A stretch of 64,000 nt of DNA from JAVBRD01 sp031548365. Its GTDB lineage: Bacteria; Bacillota; Clostridia; Christensenellales; UBA1750. Both the position numbers and the translations under genes were made by a program. Under the pieces are notes generated by a model. The model saw nothing but the letters and a program-made list of their open reading frames with translations. It searched no databases and was not told the DNA's origin. The stretch lies in assembly GCA_031548365.1 (NCBI GenBank), contig JAVBRD010000031.1, positions 10,251 through 74,250 on the forward strand. The letters run 5' to 3'. Shown here piece by piece: positions 24,149-33,392 of the stretch (within the stretch, counting starts at the first letter, position 1; every line of letters starts with the position of its first letter).

Positions 24149-24862
24149 TTACATCATTTGGCCCATTTGGAGCTTGAGACGCCGGATGATTCGCTTTTCG
24201 AGGCGCGATATGTAGGACTGCGATATGCCCAACTCGTCCGCGACCTCTTTTTGCGTCATCTCACTCCCGCCCAGCAGCCCGAAACGCAGTTGCATGATCT
24301 TTCGCTCCCGCGTGTTGAGCATGGTGAGCGCTTTGTCCAGCATTTGGCGGTCGACCTCGTCGTCAAAAAGCTTGGTGACCAGGTCGCCTTCCGTGCCCAG
24401 AATGTCGGAGAGCAGGAGTTCGTTGCCGTCCCAATCGGTGTTGAGCGGCTCGTCGAAGGACACTTCCATGCGTGTGCGATTGTTGCGCCGAAGAAACATC
24501 AGGATCTCGTTTTCCACGCAGCGGCTCGCATAGGTCGCGAGTTTGATGCGTTTTGAAGGGTCAAACGTGTTGACCGCCTTGATCAGCCCGATGGTGCCGA
24601 TCGAGATCAGGTCCTCAATGCCGATGCCGGTGTTTTCAAATTTGCGCGCGATGTACACCACAAGGCGGAGATTGCGCTCGATGAGCATGGCTTTGACCGT
24701 GAAGTCGCCATTTTGGAGGCGGTGCATCACTTGCGTCTCTTCGTCCCGGGACATGGGAGGCGGAAGCGTTTGCGCGCCGCCGATGTAGTGGATGGGCCGC
24801 CTGAAAAGCCTCAGCAATGCTCTGCGGATGGAAGCGGCAATGGTTTTCAGCCAAGTGGACAT
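24149..24862 (-). CDS. sigE: Sporulation sigma factor SigE (pro-sigma-E)
   Basis: Mother-cell-specific sigma factor, 237 residues, made as an inactive precursor. The first ~30 residues are the basic/hydrophobic pro-sequence (LKTIAASIRRALLRLFRRP). Sigma region 2 follows (ERNLRLVVYIARKFENTGIGIEDLISIGTIGLIKAVNTF) and region 4 (TQKEVADELGISQSYISRLEKRI). AAGGAGGG precedes ATG 24862. It lies behind spoIIGA, its protease, as in Bacillus. Confidence 0.96.
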   Translation of the reverse strand: MSTWLKTIAASIRRALLRLFRRPIHYIGGAQTLPPPMSRDEETQVMHRLQNGDFTVKAMLIERNLRLVVYIARKFENTGIGIEDLISIGTIGLIKAVNTFDPSKRIKLATYASRCVENEILMFLRRNNRTRMEVSFDEPLNTDWDGNELLLSDILGTEGDLVTKLFDDEVDRQMLDKALTMLNTRERKIMQLRFGLLGGSEMTQKEVADELGISQSYISRLEKRIIRRLKLQMGQMM

Positions 24863-24913
24863 GATCGGTCCCTCCTTAAAAGTGAGCGGTGAATAATGCG
24901 GCGAGACGCTTGC

Positions 24914-25699
24914 TCAAGGCGGCAAGATGGCGTCAAAGCCGCCCTCGCAGTCGAGTGGGTTACGGCTGATGGCCAGGTACATCTCGCGCTCGCTTGCGCG
25001 CTCTCTGCGCAGGGAAATGCGTTCAGGCTTAACAGCGGTGAGCACGCCTTCGCGCTTTCCCACGCTGTGATAGGGGATGAGCCTGAGCCTGAGCGAAGCC
25101 GCACGCTCGGGCGTGAGCGTGTCGAGCAGGTTCATTTTAAGCGCGGCAGCGGGAGAAACGAGCATGACGGGCAGGCCACTGAACGGCTCGATGAGGTGGT
25201 TTCCTGTGTCGATGAGCGCGCGGAAGACGTACGCGTGGCCCTCAAGCGTAACCTCGATATCCAATGATGCCGGCAAGGGACGTTTGAGCCTCATGGCGAG
25301 AGCGGCGGCGATCATCGCGCAGGGGAAGGCGATGACCAGGACCCAAGGTGAAAACGAAAAACCGCGCGCTCCCAGCAGCGTTGCGATGGAAAGACCCGCC
25401 CCGCCAAAAAAGAACGTCATGATCCAAATGAAGAACATCACGCGCGCGGTTGAGCGAAAATCGCGAACACCGTGCGCAAGCGCCGCCATTGCGGCTGCGG
25501 CAAAAGCCTGTGCTGGGAGCGCGCGAAGCAGAGGGAGCCCGCCGCCCAAGGCCAGTGCGCCGTACAATGCGCCGAACGCGGATGCCGCAAGAACCGGCGC
25601 GGCCCGCACGCGCGCGCCGCACAGCCGCAGGGAGGCCCACAGAATAGGGATGTTGACCGCTACGTTTTCAAGGAGGAACCACTCGATTGAGACAGTCAA
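24914..25699 (-). CDS. spoIIGA: Pro-sigma-E processing peptidase SpoIIGA
   Basis: Membrane aspartic protease that activates sigma-E. 261 residues from the TTG at 25699, preceded by GAGGAGGG at six bases; the upstream ATG codons lack a site. About five membrane helices (residues ~1-145) precede a cytosolic domain with the catalytic ALIDTGNHL motif (~185) and PVMLVSP. Shorter than the ~310 residues of B. subtilis. Gene order spoIIGA-sigE is conserved. Confidence 0.9.
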   Translation of the reverse strand: MTVSIEWFLLENVAVNIPILWASLRLCGARVRAAPVLAASAFGALYGALALGGGLPLLRALPAQAFAAAAMAALAHGVRDFRSTARVMFFIWIMTFFFGGAGLSIATLLGARGFSFSPWVLVIAFPCAMIAAALAMRLKRPLPASLDIEVTLEGHAYVFRALIDTGNHLIEPFSGLPVMLVSPAAALKMNLLDTLTPERAASLRLRLIPYHSVGKREGVLTAVKPERISLRRERASEREMYLAISRNPLDCEGGFDAILPP

Positions 25700-25729
25700 G
25701 CGTATCCCTCCTCTCGCTTTCATACACAG

Positions 25730-25763
25730 TATATACATGCGGGCGGGACGGATATGTTGGCAA
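25730..25763 (-). promoter_or_regulatory. Candidate Spo0A-type promoter of spoIIGA
   Basis: Minus strand TTGCCA (25763-25758), 22-base spacer, TATATA (25735-25730). The 22-base spacing is the anomaly known for the Spo0A-activated spoIIG promoter of Bacillus subtilis. TGACGAT at 25777-25783 (plus strand) is one base from the 0A-box consensus TGNCGAA. Confidence 0.4.
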
Positions 25764-25828
25764 CACGCGCGAGAAATGACGATTGGTAGCCAGTTTAGCT
25801 GTGGTAAAAGCGAAGGTTCGCGCCGCGC

Positions 25829-25877
25829 GCAACAAGAAAGCGGCGCCGTTGTCGTCCTGTGAGACGAAACGGCGCCG
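25829..25877 (-). terminator. Intrinsic terminator after the Na/Pi cotransporter gene
   Basis: CGGCGCCGTT (25841-25850) pairs with AACGGCGCCG (25868-25877), extended by TCGTC/GACGA towards the loop. On the minus strand it is followed by CTTTCTTGTT. Confidence 0.75.
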
Positions 25878-25898
25878 GAGATTGGTCTGGTGCTGCGC

Positions 25899-27671
25899 TT
25901 ACAGGTCCTGCAGCGGCCTGTAGTACTGGTTCTCATAGTACGCGTAGAACGCTTTGAAGTCGCCGGTCAGGCCTTCATGCATCCTGCGGACGTGTTCGTG
26001 ACGGTCGAAGTTGGCATCGTTCAGGCAGAACTGGATGACGTAAATGGCGATGTTGGAACAGTGGTCCGCAATGCGCTCGTAATTCGTCAAAAGCTCTAAA
26101 AAGCTGATGCCCGCGGTGATGGAGCACAACCCGTTTTGCAGGCGGTCGACGTGCCGGTTCTTGAGCGATTCGGTGATCACGTCGATCACCTCCTCGAGCG
26201 GCTCGATGTGGGAGGCGATGCTCTCGTCGAGGTTTTCGTACGCTTCCAGCGTATGCTTGAGAATTTCGTCGATCGCCTCGGCGAGAAGCCCCAGCTCTTT
26301 TTTGCCGGTCTCAGTGAAGCTGATGCCGTTCGCGTTGTTGTACTCGGCGACATCCGCAATGTTGACGGCGCGGTCGGAAATGCGCTCAAAGTCCGAGAGC
26401 GTGCGGAACATCTCCGAGGCCAAGCGGCCATCTCGGTCGCTCAAAGGACGCGAGACAACCTTGACAAGATACTCGGTGAGCATGGACTCGGCCTTGTCGC
26501 AGAAGCTTTCTTTTTCCTCAAGCGCGGCGCGCGCGTGGGGGTCATAGGTTGAGAGCAGCATGCGGCCAGTATTGACGTTCTCCGCGGCGAGGCGTCCCAT
26601 TTTCAGGATCATGGCGCGGCTTTGCTCGACCGCAATGGACGGTGTGGCCAAAAAACGCTCGTCCAGAGAGTTCTCCACTTCATCACCTGATTTGCGGCTG
26701 CGGATGGTGGCGTTGGCGAGCTTGACGAGCATTCCGCAGAAGGGGAGAAGCGCCGCTACGCTGACAATGTTGAACAGTGTGTGGAAGTTGGCGATGTCGC
26801 CCATTCCCACGGGATTGTCAAAGAAGGGCAGCCATCCGAGCAGATGCGCGCCGTAAATGGCGACAAAAAACAGCACAGTGCCGATGATGTTGAAGTACAG
26901 ATGGATCATGGCGGCGCGCTGCGCGTTCTTGTTCGCGCCGATGGAGGCGAGCAGGACGGTGACGCATGTACCGATGTTTTGACCGAACACGATGGGCACC
27001 ATCACCGCGAAGCTGACCGCTCCCGTTGTGGAAAGCGCCTGCAAAAGGCCGACGGATGCTGATGAGCTCTGCAGCGCAACGGTCACGCCCGCGCCCAGGA
27101 GAACCCCGAGGAACGGGTTTTCAAAGCGCGTGAGCGCTGCGGCAAGCTCGGGGCTTTCGCGCAGAGGGGAGAGCGTCCTCTCCATCACATTCATGCCGAA
27201 GAAAAGCGTGCCGAAGCCGAAGACCAAAAGACCCACTTCTTTAACGCGTTTCTTGGGCGAGAAAAGGATGAGCGCCGCCCCGATGAGAATCAGTATGGGT
27301 GCGAATGTAGAGGGCTTGAGCAGCATCAGTGCGGCGTTTCCGCCTGAGCTCGCTTCGGAAAGGCGGATGATCTGCGCCGTAACCGTTGTACCGATGTTCG
27401 CGCCCATGATGACGGAAACGGCCTGCGTCAGCTTCATGATCCCCGCGTTGACGAAGCCCACGACCATGACAGTCGTCGCGGCTGAGCTTTGGATGAGCGC
27501 GGTGACCGCCGTACCCAGCAAAACACCTGAAAAGCGGTTGGTGGTCAGCTTCTCCAGCGTGCTCTCCATGCGTGAACCCGCGAGCTTTTCAAGCGAAGAA
27601 CCCATCACGGACATCCCGTACAAAAAAAGGCCGATTCCTGCAAGCAGTGGCAAATAGTCCCAAATTGTCAT
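25899..27671 (-). CDS. Na+/phosphate cotransporter family protein with PhoU-like domain
   Basis: 590 residues. The N-terminal ~310 residues hold the two inverted Na/Pi-II repeats, each with the QSS signature (TALIQSSAATTVMVVGFV and VALQSSSASVGLLQAL) and GANIGTT / GQNIGTC. The C-terminal ~230 residues are a helical PhoU-like domain (FRTLSDFERISDRAVNIAD, LLTNYERIADHCSNIA). Predicted phosphate uptake or efflux at the cell membrane. Start chosen at ATG 27671, GGGTGA upstream. Not linked to pst genes here. Confidence 0.93.
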   Translation of the reverse strand: MTIWDYLPLLAGIGLFLYGMSVMGSSLEKLAGSRMESTLEKLTTNRFSGVLLGTAVTALIQSSAATTVMVVGFVNAGIMKLTQAVSVIMGANIGTTVTAQIIRLSEASSGGNAALMLLKPSTFAPILILIGAALILFSPKKRVKEVGLLVFGFGTLFFGMNVMERTLSPLRESPELAAALTRFENPFLGVLLGAGVTVALQSSSASVGLLQALSTTGAVSFAVMVPIVFGQNIGTCVTVLLASIGANKNAQRAAMIHLYFNIIGTVLFFVAIYGAHLLGWLPFFDNPVGMGDIANFHTLFNIVSVAALLPFCGMLVKLANATIRSRKSGDEVENSLDERFLATPSIAVEQSRAMILKMGRLAAENVNTGRMLLSTYDPHARAALEEKESFCDKAESMLTEYLVKVVSRPLSDRDGRLASEMFRTLSDFERISDRAVNIADVAEYNNANGISFTETGKKELGLLAEAIDEILKHTLEAYENLDESIASHIEPLEEVIDVITESLKNRHVDRLQNGLCSITAGISFLELLTNYERIADHCSNIAIYVIQFCLNDANFDRHEHVRRMHEGLTGDFKAFYAYYENQYYRPLQDL

Positions 27672-28083
27672 TGACACGATCACCCATTCCGCTGTTTTGC
27701 CAAATATTCCCCGAAAATATGCTCATTTTAACATAATTCGCGGGCGGTGAAAAGCGATTCATCAGGATTCGGCGCAAAAAGCGCTCACGCTGCAAATTCA
27801 AAGTAGGCCCGCAAGCCGCTGAGCAGTGTCGCTGTGCGCCTGTCCATTTCACCATGGAAACCGATGGTGCTCGCAAGCACTTGTTACCAAGCGCTTTCGC
27901 GGTGGTGAGCGAAGTCAATTTCGTGAAGGCCGCCAAGAGCGCCCATGCTTCCTGGGGATATCGCGGATGCCAAAACAATTTGCCGCATCGCGCGGGGTTT
28001 CATGCCTTTTCACGGCTGTTGTTGATTTCGTCCCCAAAAAACGGTATAAATGGAGGCGGAGATATCGCTTGGGAGGGTTGCCG
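27672..28083. other. 412-base intergenic region
   Basis: Divergent gap between the Na/Pi cotransporter and the beta-propeller gene. The minus side has a TAAAAT -10-like box near 27730 with only a weak -35. Open frames across 27.8-28.0 kb have no ribosome binding site and no recognisable product. I see no RNA element. Confidence 0.5.
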
Positions 28084-29247
28084 ATGGAAGGCGTCAAGGA
28101 CGCAATCGTCGATATCCGCAGGTTGAGCCCGGCGGACGGCGCGCATTATTACTATGGCTACTACGATAATCCGGCGTTTGACGCAAGGAACGCGCGGCAT
28201 CTGTGCAACAAAACCGCGTTCTGGGATCGCCTGCCGACCGCTAAGGACGTCTGTGAGCTGGGCGCGTTTGATCTCGCGTCGGGCGCGTGGTCGAAATATG
28301 CCGAAACGCGCGCGTTCAACTTCCAGCAAGGCGCGATGCTTCAATGGAACCCGCTGAAGCCTTTGGAAGAGATCATCTACAACGAGCGCAGCGGGTGTGA
28401 GTACCGCACGTGCGTGAAAAACATCCTCACCGGCGCGGTGCGTGTGCTTCCGCGCGCTGTGGCCAATGTATCGCAAGACGGGCGGCACGGACTGTGCATC
28501 AATATGAACCGCGTCTTTGATTTCAGGCCGGGCTACGGCTACTCGGACGTGCGCGACTGTTTTTTTGATGTTCCACAGCCGGAAGACGACGGCATCTTCG
28601 TGATGGACATGGCCACGGGCGAAGAACGCTTCATCATCAGCTACAAGGAGATCGGTCGGGTTTTCGGAATTGACCGCTTACGCAAGATCGTTGTCAACCA
28701 CATCACATTCAGCCCCAACAACCGCCGTCTTCTTTTTCTGATCCGCGATTTTCCCACGCCCGACAGCAAGCGCTGGACGACCGGTCTTGGCACGATCAAC
28801 CTGGACGGAACCGGCTTACACGTGATGAACCCCATGTCCATGGGTTCGCACTACCACTGGCGCGACGGCGAACACCTCCTGATCTGGGCGACGGTCAAGG
28901 GCGTTACGGGCATGCACCTGATCGCAGATCAAAGTGACGAGTCCGTGCAGCTCAACCCTGAGTTCTTCTCAAAGGATATCCACTGCATTTATTCGCCCGA
29001 CCTTCAGTACATCATGGGGGATGGCTACCCGGACAGCGAGGGATACCGGCAGATTTACCTGTACAACACAGCGACTGACAAAGGCCGGATGATCCTGCGC
29101 GTGAAGTCCGATCCCGTGGCAAACGGCGATATCCGCTCGGACCTCCACAACCGCTGGAGCCGCGATGGTGCAACCCTTTCCTTTGACTCCACGCACGAAG
29201 GGTTCCGCGGTTTGTACACCGCTGATTTATCATCGGTGCTCATTTAA
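28084..29247 (+). CDS. Uncharacterised beta-propeller protein (TolB/oligogalacturonate-lyase-like)
   Basis: 387 residues from ATG 28084 (GGGAGGG upstream). No signal peptide. Repeated blade-like motifs: YYYGYYDNPAFD near 22, AFNFQQGAMLQWNP near 85, IIYNERSG, VSQDGRHGLCI, EDDGIFVMDMATGE, ITFSPNNRRLLFLIRD, SHYHWRDGEHLLIW, YSPDLQYIMGDGYPD and NRWSRDGATLSFDSTHEG. The His/Gln/Arg-rich loops recall the Mn-dependent oligogalacturonate lyase propeller, but the identity is not secure. Possibly a carbohydrate-modifying or binding protein. Single gene. Confidence 0.6.
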   Translation: MEGVKDAIVDIRRLSPADGAHYYYGYYDNPAFDARNARHLCNKTAFWDRLPTAKDVCELGAFDLASGAWSKYAETRAFNFQQGAMLQWNPLKPLEEIIYNERSGCEYRTCVKNILTGAVRVLPRAVANVSQDGRHGLCINMNRVFDFRPGYGYSDVRDCFFDVPQPEDDGIFVMDMATGEERFIISYKEIGRVFGIDRLRKIVVNHITFSPNNRRLLFLIRDFPTPDSKRWTTGLGTINLDGTGLHVMNPMSMGSHYHWRDGEHLLIWATVKGVTGMHLIADQSDESVQLNPEFFSKDIHCIYSPDLQYIMGDGYPDSEGYRQIYLYNTATDKGRMILRVKSDPVANGDIRSDLHNRWSRDGATLSFDSTHEGFRGLYTADLSSVLI

Positions 29248-29260
29248 GGATTCGCACCCG

Positions 29261-29288
29261 TTGACAGCGTTCGGCAAAATGGTAAAAT
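29261..29288 (+). promoter_or_regulatory. Sigma-A promoter of the GGDEF gene
   Basis: TTGACA (29261-29266), 16-base spacer, TAAAAT (29283-29288), about 75 bases upstream of the start codon. Confidence 0.7.
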
Positions 29289-29364
29289 GTGTCCATCGTT
29301 GTAGTATGGGGACCATGACGGAGTCGTTGTTGTCTGGCAAATTTTTCGTGGAGCGATGCGAATA

Positions 29365-30573
29365 ATGAAGAAAAACGCCCTGCCCATCATCTCGGTGTTC
29401 TGTTGCATCGCGCTTACCGTCTCCATACTCGTCACGCTGAAAAACTCGTGTGAGCTGCGTGGACTTCTCGAAAGCAGCATCAAGGCGCAGCTGATGTCCA
29501 TCTCGCAGGCGGCGGAGGAGATCGTCTCAGAGTACAATGTCTCCGGCTACAACAGCAACGAGGATATCAAGGCCGATGCCGCGAGATACGGGCAGATGCT
29601 CTCGCGCGTGCGCACGCTCGCTGCGGATACAGGCGCTACATATATCTATGGCCTCAAGTTCGTCAACAACGAAGTTGTTTTTTTCCTGGATACGGATGAG
29701 GAGAACACGGATGTGTTCGTACCGTACGAGATCGGCGACATCCATCGCGACGCGTTTGCAGGGCGCTCCGGAGCTGGCATCAACAATCTGGTGGACGAGT
29801 ACGGCAGCTTCCACACCGGCGCGGTTCCACTGTACGCCGAAGGAAAAGTGGCCGCCATCCTTGCCGTGGACATCGCGGACAGCTTGGTTAAGGAGAGCTT
29901 TGACGCCGCCAACCGCAACATCATCATCCTCGTTATCGCGCAGGTGATCGTGTTCGGATTCATGCTCGTCTTCATCATGTACTTGATGCGCCGTATCCGC
30001 GCCATGCAGGCTGAGTTGACGCGCATGGCCCACTATGATCCGGTGACGGGAATGCCCAACCGCCAATACCTGTTCGAGTACCTCCCGGAGCTCATGAAGA
30101 GCGGCAAGAAGCTCTGCTACGCGCTCATCTTCATTGACCTTGACAACTTCAAACTCGTTAACGACAGCGCGGGCCACGATGCCGGAGACGCGCTGCTCCG
30201 AAGTATCGGCGAGTTTTTGCAGAAGCGGCCGGCGGCGGCCAAGGCTTTCAGGCCATCCGCGGGGCTTTTGAATGTTTCGGCGCGCGTCGGCGGTGACGAG
30301 TTTGTTCAGGTGGTTCCGGGGATCGAGAACGAAGAACAGGCCAGGAAGTTCGTGGATGACATGCTCCACGATTTCCACGAAGAGGCCACCAACAGGCACA
30401 TACAGGAGTATGCGGTGGGAATGAGCATCGGCGTTGCGCTCTACCCGTACCACTCTGAGAATTACAATGTGCTCATCAAGTATGCGGACATCGCGATGTA
30501 CCACGCGAAGAAAAACGGCAAGAACCGTTGCGTGATCTACAGCGAAAACCTCGCGCCAAAGGAAGAAAAATAG
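29365..30573 (+). CDS. Membrane-bound diguanylate cyclase (GGDEF)
   Basis: Synthesises cyclic di-GMP from GTP. 402 residues from ATG 29365 (GGAG 11 bases upstream; ATG 29356 is too close). Helix at ~8-26, extracellular Cache-like sensor (~27-185; TYIYGLKFVNNEVVFFLDTD), second helix (~190-215), GGDEF domain from ~225: AHYDPVTGMPNRQYL, IDLDNFKLVNDSAGHDAGD, RVGGDEF intact, so catalytically competent. I see no RxxD inhibitory site at the usual place. No EAL domain. Ligand unknown. Confidence 0.93.
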   Translation: MKKNALPIISVFCCIALTVSILVTLKNSCELRGLLESSIKAQLMSISQAAEEIVSEYNVSGYNSNEDIKADAARYGQMLSRVRTLAADTGATYIYGLKFVNNEVVFFLDTDEENTDVFVPYEIGDIHRDAFAGRSGAGINNLVDEYGSFHTGAVPLYAEGKVAAILAVDIADSLVKESFDAANRNIIILVIAQVIVFGFMLVFIMYLMRRIRAMQAELTRMAHYDPVTGMPNRQYLFEYLPELMKSGKKLCYALIFIDLDNFKLVNDSAGHDAGDALLRSIGEFLQKRPAAAKAFRPSAGLLNVSARVGGDEFVQVVPGIENEEQARKFVDDMLHDFHEEATNRHIQEYAVGMSIGVALYPYHSENYNVLIKYADIAMYHAKKNGKNRCVIYSENLAPKEEK

Positions 30574-30627
30574 TTCGCAAAAATAGTTCGCAGAGGTCTA
30601 CGACAATCTTTAGTCATGGACTTGATT

Positions 30628-30656
30628 GTCCGGCGCGAAAGCGCCGGACTTTTTGT
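30628..30656 (+). terminator. Intrinsic terminator after the GGDEF gene
   Basis: GTCCGGCGC, GAAA tetraloop, GCGCCGGAC, then TTTTTGTT: a perfect 9-bp stem. Confidence 0.92.
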
Positions 30657-30710
30657 TGCGGGTGCAAATGTGGTATACTGGTACAAAGAAATTGGCAGGA
30701 GGAGAACAGC

Positions 30711-31565
30711 ATGATGAAATCATTACAAGACACATACCCCCTCTTGAGCGGAATCAAGATTCCGTGCATCGGCTTTGGCACATGGCAGACGCCCAACGAC
30801 GGGTCAGGCGAGGAAGCCGTTCGCGCCGCTCTCGCGTGCGGATACCGCCACATCGACACCGCACAAGGCTACGGCAACGAGGAAACGGTGGGGCGCGCGG
30901 TGCGTGGGAGCGGTATCCCGCGCGGAGACGTGTTCATCACGACCAAGCTCAAGACCTCGGAGCACGGGTATGACAAGACCATCAAAGCATTTGAGGGGTC
31001 GCTTGCGAGCCTTGGCATGGATTATGTCGATCTGTTTCTGATTCACTGGCCTAACCCCATTCGTTTCCGCGAAAATTGGCAGGAGACGAACGCGGAGACG
31101 TGGCGTGCGTTTGAGGATCTTCAAAAAGCGGGAAAGGTGCGCTCTATCGGTGTGAGCAATTTCATGCGGCGGCACCTTGATCCCTTGCTCAAAACCGCCA
31201 GTGTTAAGCCCGATGTCAACCAGATCCGCCTGTGCCCCGGAGATACGCAGGACGACGCCGTCGCCGCCAGCCGCGAGCACGGCATACTGCTCGAGGCGTA
31301 CAGTCCGCTGGGCATCGGCAAGGTGTTCAGCGTGCCCGAGGTCGCCCAAATGGCGCTGAAGTACGGCGTCTCCGTCGCGCAGCTCTGCATTCGCTGGAGC
31401 CTCGAGCGTGGATATCTTCCCCTGCCCAAGTCGACGCACGCGGAACGCATCGCTCAAAACGCGGATGTATTCGGTTTCACTATGACAAAGGAGGACATTG
31501 ACTGCATCGCCAACTTGACCGGTTGCGCTGGCCTTGCGACCAACCCCGACGAGATCACATGGTAG
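30711..31565 (+). CDS. Aldo/keto reductase (2,5-diketo-gluconate reductase-like)
   Basis: 284 residues from ATG 30711 with AGGAGGAG seven bases upstream. Barrel motifs IPCIGFGTWQTP, GYRHIDTAQGYGNEETVGRA (catalytic Asp and Tyr), LFLIHWPNP, GVSNFMRRHL and LPKSTHAERI with the NADP-binding C-terminus. First gene of a four-gene plus-strand unit with a second reductase, a nucleoside hydrolase and a Cys-rich protein. Substrate unknown. Confidence 0.92.
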   Translation: MMKSLQDTYPLLSGIKIPCIGFGTWQTPNDGSGEEAVRAALACGYRHIDTAQGYGNEETVGRAVRGSGIPRGDVFITTKLKTSEHGYDKTIKAFEGSLASLGMDYVDLFLIHWPNPIRFRENWQETNAETWRAFEDLQKAGKVRSIGVSNFMRRHLDPLLKTASVKPDVNQIRLCPGDTQDDAVAASREHGILLEAYSPLGIGKVFSVPEVAQMALKYGVSVAQLCIRWSLERGYLPLPKSTHAERIAQNADVFGFTMTKEDIDCIANLTGCAGLATNPDEITW

Positions 31566-32428
31566 ATGCGGTCAGGCGGGTCAGCGCGGGTGGCATGCTT
31601 CTGCCCGCTCTCGGCCTTGGTGGCTGGCACCTTGGGGATGATCCCCGACGCGCGGCAGATGAGATGGCGGCGCTGCGGCGCGGCGTGTCGCTGGGCGTGA
31701 ATCTGATCGACACAGCGGAGATGTATGGCGAGGGCGCGTCAGAAACGCTCGTCGGGCGCGCGCTCGCGGACGTGCCGCGCGATGAATACGTGCTTGTTTC
31801 CAAAGTGTACCCGCACAACGCAGGTCGCCCCGCGATCTTCCGAAGCTGCGAGGCGTCGCTCAAAAGGCTCAAAACAGACCATCTGGACGTCTACTTGCTG
31901 CACTGGAGGGGCGGCGTTCCGCTCGAGGAGACCGTTGCGTGCATGGAGGAAATGGTGGCTGCGGGCAAAATCAAGCGGTGGGGCGTGTCCAACTTTGACA
32001 CGGGCGACATGGAAGAGCTGTTCAGTGTGCCTGGTGGGAATCGCTGCGCGGTCAACCAAGTGCTCTACAACGTCACATCGCGAGGCATAGAGTACGATCT
32101 GATCCCGTGGCTTACGGAACACAACGTGGCCGCCATGGCGTACTGCCCGCTCGCGCAGGCGGGGCGCCTCAGGCGCATGAGCGCCGACGTTCGCACGGAC
32201 AGGACGCTGCGAACCATCGCGGATGCGCGCGGCGTTTCCGTGATGCAACTCATGCTTGCGTTTGTCCTCCGTTGTAGCGGCGTGATCGCCATCCCCAAAT
32301 CGGGAAACCCCACGCACGTGGAGGAAAACGCCGCCGCGCTAAAGATCGTTCTGACCAGGGACGAGCTGGAGCGCGTCGACGCGGTGTTTCTGCCGCCCAC
32401 ATGTAAAATGCACTTGGACATTGAGTGA
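31559..32428 (+). CDS. Aldo/keto reductase, second copy
   Basis: 289 residues from ATG 31559, overlapping the previous gene by seven bases. Motifs LGLGGWHLGDD, GVNLIDTAEMYGEGASETLVGRAL, VYLLHWRGGVP, GVSNFDTGDM and IPKSGNPTHVEENA. It is only distantly similar to its neighbour, so this is not a recent duplication. Co-translation suggests the two reductases act in the same pathway. Confidence 0.9.
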   Translation: MVDAVRRVSAGGMLLPALGLGGWHLGDDPRRAADEMAALRRGVSLGVNLIDTAEMYGEGASETLVGRALADVPRDEYVLVSKVYPHNAGRPAIFRSCEASLKRLKTDHLDVYLLHWRGGVPLEETVACMEEMVAAGKIKRWGVSNFDTGDMEELFSVPGGNRCAVNQVLYNVTSRGIEYDLIPWLTEHNVAAMAYCPLAQAGRLRRMSADVRTDRTLRTIADARGVSVMQLMLAFVLRCSGVIAIPKSGNPTHVEENAAALKIVLTRDELERVDAVFLPPTCKMHLDIE

Positions 32429-32456
32429 TAAAACGCTTGCGAGAGGGATGGGTGCG

Positions 32457-33383
32457 ATGCTATACGACAGGTACATTTTCAAGGTGCCCGCTGAGAAGAG
32501 GGTTCGCGTCATCACCGATACCGACGCGAAGAATGAAGCGGACGACCAGTTCGCCATCGTACAGACGCTGCTCAGCCCCAAACTTGATAACGTGGGATTC
32601 ATCGCCGCGCATTTCGGCACCGATCGCGTCAGCGACAGCATGGAGCTTAGTTACGCTGAAATAGAACTGATCTTTGAGAAAATGGGCTTTGACAAGCCGG
32701 GCATGATCTACCGGGGCGCGGCACGCTCGCTCAGAAACCAACTGGAGCCTCAAGTATCGGAGGGCGCGGAGTTGATCGTCCGTGAGGCCATGAAGGACGA
32801 CGACCCTCGGCCGCTCTTCGTGACCTTCATGGGGCCGCTCACCGACCTTGCGAGCGCGTACCTGATGGAGCCGCGTATCGCGACCCGCCTGACCGCTATC
32901 TGGATCGGGGGCGGGAAGTACCCGGCAGGCGGCGCGGAGTACAACCTCGGCAACGATATCGCGGCCGCAAACGTGGTGTTTTCCAGCGGCATCAGCCTCT
33001 GGCAAGTGCCCAAGAATGTCTACGAAATGATGCCCGTGTCCCTCGCGGAACTGGAGTATCGCGTGCGCCCGTGCGGTAAAATCGGGGCCTATCTTTGCGA
33101 TCAGCTGCAGGAGCATAGCATGGAGCCCGGTCCGCGCAAGAGCGCGTTTCGGACGGGGGAGACGTGGGTGCTGGGCGATAACCCATCCGTCGGGCTGATT
33201 TTGTACGAGCACCGGTTTGAGTACACACTCATGCCCGCGCCCATGATCGCGCAGGACATGACGTACGCTCACACGGGCCTTAACCGCGCGATCCGCGTAT
33301 ACAACGCGATTGACAGCCGCCTGATCCTTGAGGATCTTTATGCCAAGCTCGCGCTTTTTTCGCAAAGGCAGTCGTCCAAGTGA
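32457..33383 (+). CDS. Inosine/uridine-preferring nucleoside hydrolase family protein
   Basis: 308 residues starting at ATG 32457 (AGAGGG nine bases upstream); a TTG at 32421 overlapping the reductase is the alternative. The N-terminal metal-binding motif is modified: RVRVITDTDAKNEADDQFAIVQ in place of DTDPGxDDxxA. Further landmarks are LFVTFMGPLTDLA, WIGGGKYPAGGAEYNLGNDIAAANVVFSS and VLGDNPSVGLIL. Such enzymes split N-glycosidic bonds of nucleosides. The insert before the DD pair hints at a different substrate. Confidence 0.8.
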   Translation: MLYDRYIFKVPAEKRVRVITDTDAKNEADDQFAIVQTLLSPKLDNVGFIAAHFGTDRVSDSMELSYAEIELIFEKMGFDKPGMIYRGAARSLRNQLEPQVSEGAELIVREAMKDDDPRPLFVTFMGPLTDLASAYLMEPRIATRLTAIWIGGGKYPAGGAEYNLGNDIAAANVVFSSGISLWQVPKNVYEMMPVSLAELEYRVRPCGKIGAYLCDQLQEHSMEPGPRKSAFRTGETWVLGDNPSVGLILYEHRFEYTLMPAPMIAQDMTYAHTGLNRAIRVYNAIDSRLILEDLYAKLALFSQRQSSK

Positions 33384-33392
33384 GAAGGTCTC

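Noticed and set aside
27589..27978. Open frame of 129 codons on the minus strand in the gap before the beta-propeller gene
   Set aside because: No ribosome binding site, composition unlike neighbouring proteins, and it runs into the Na/Pi cotransporter start in another frame.
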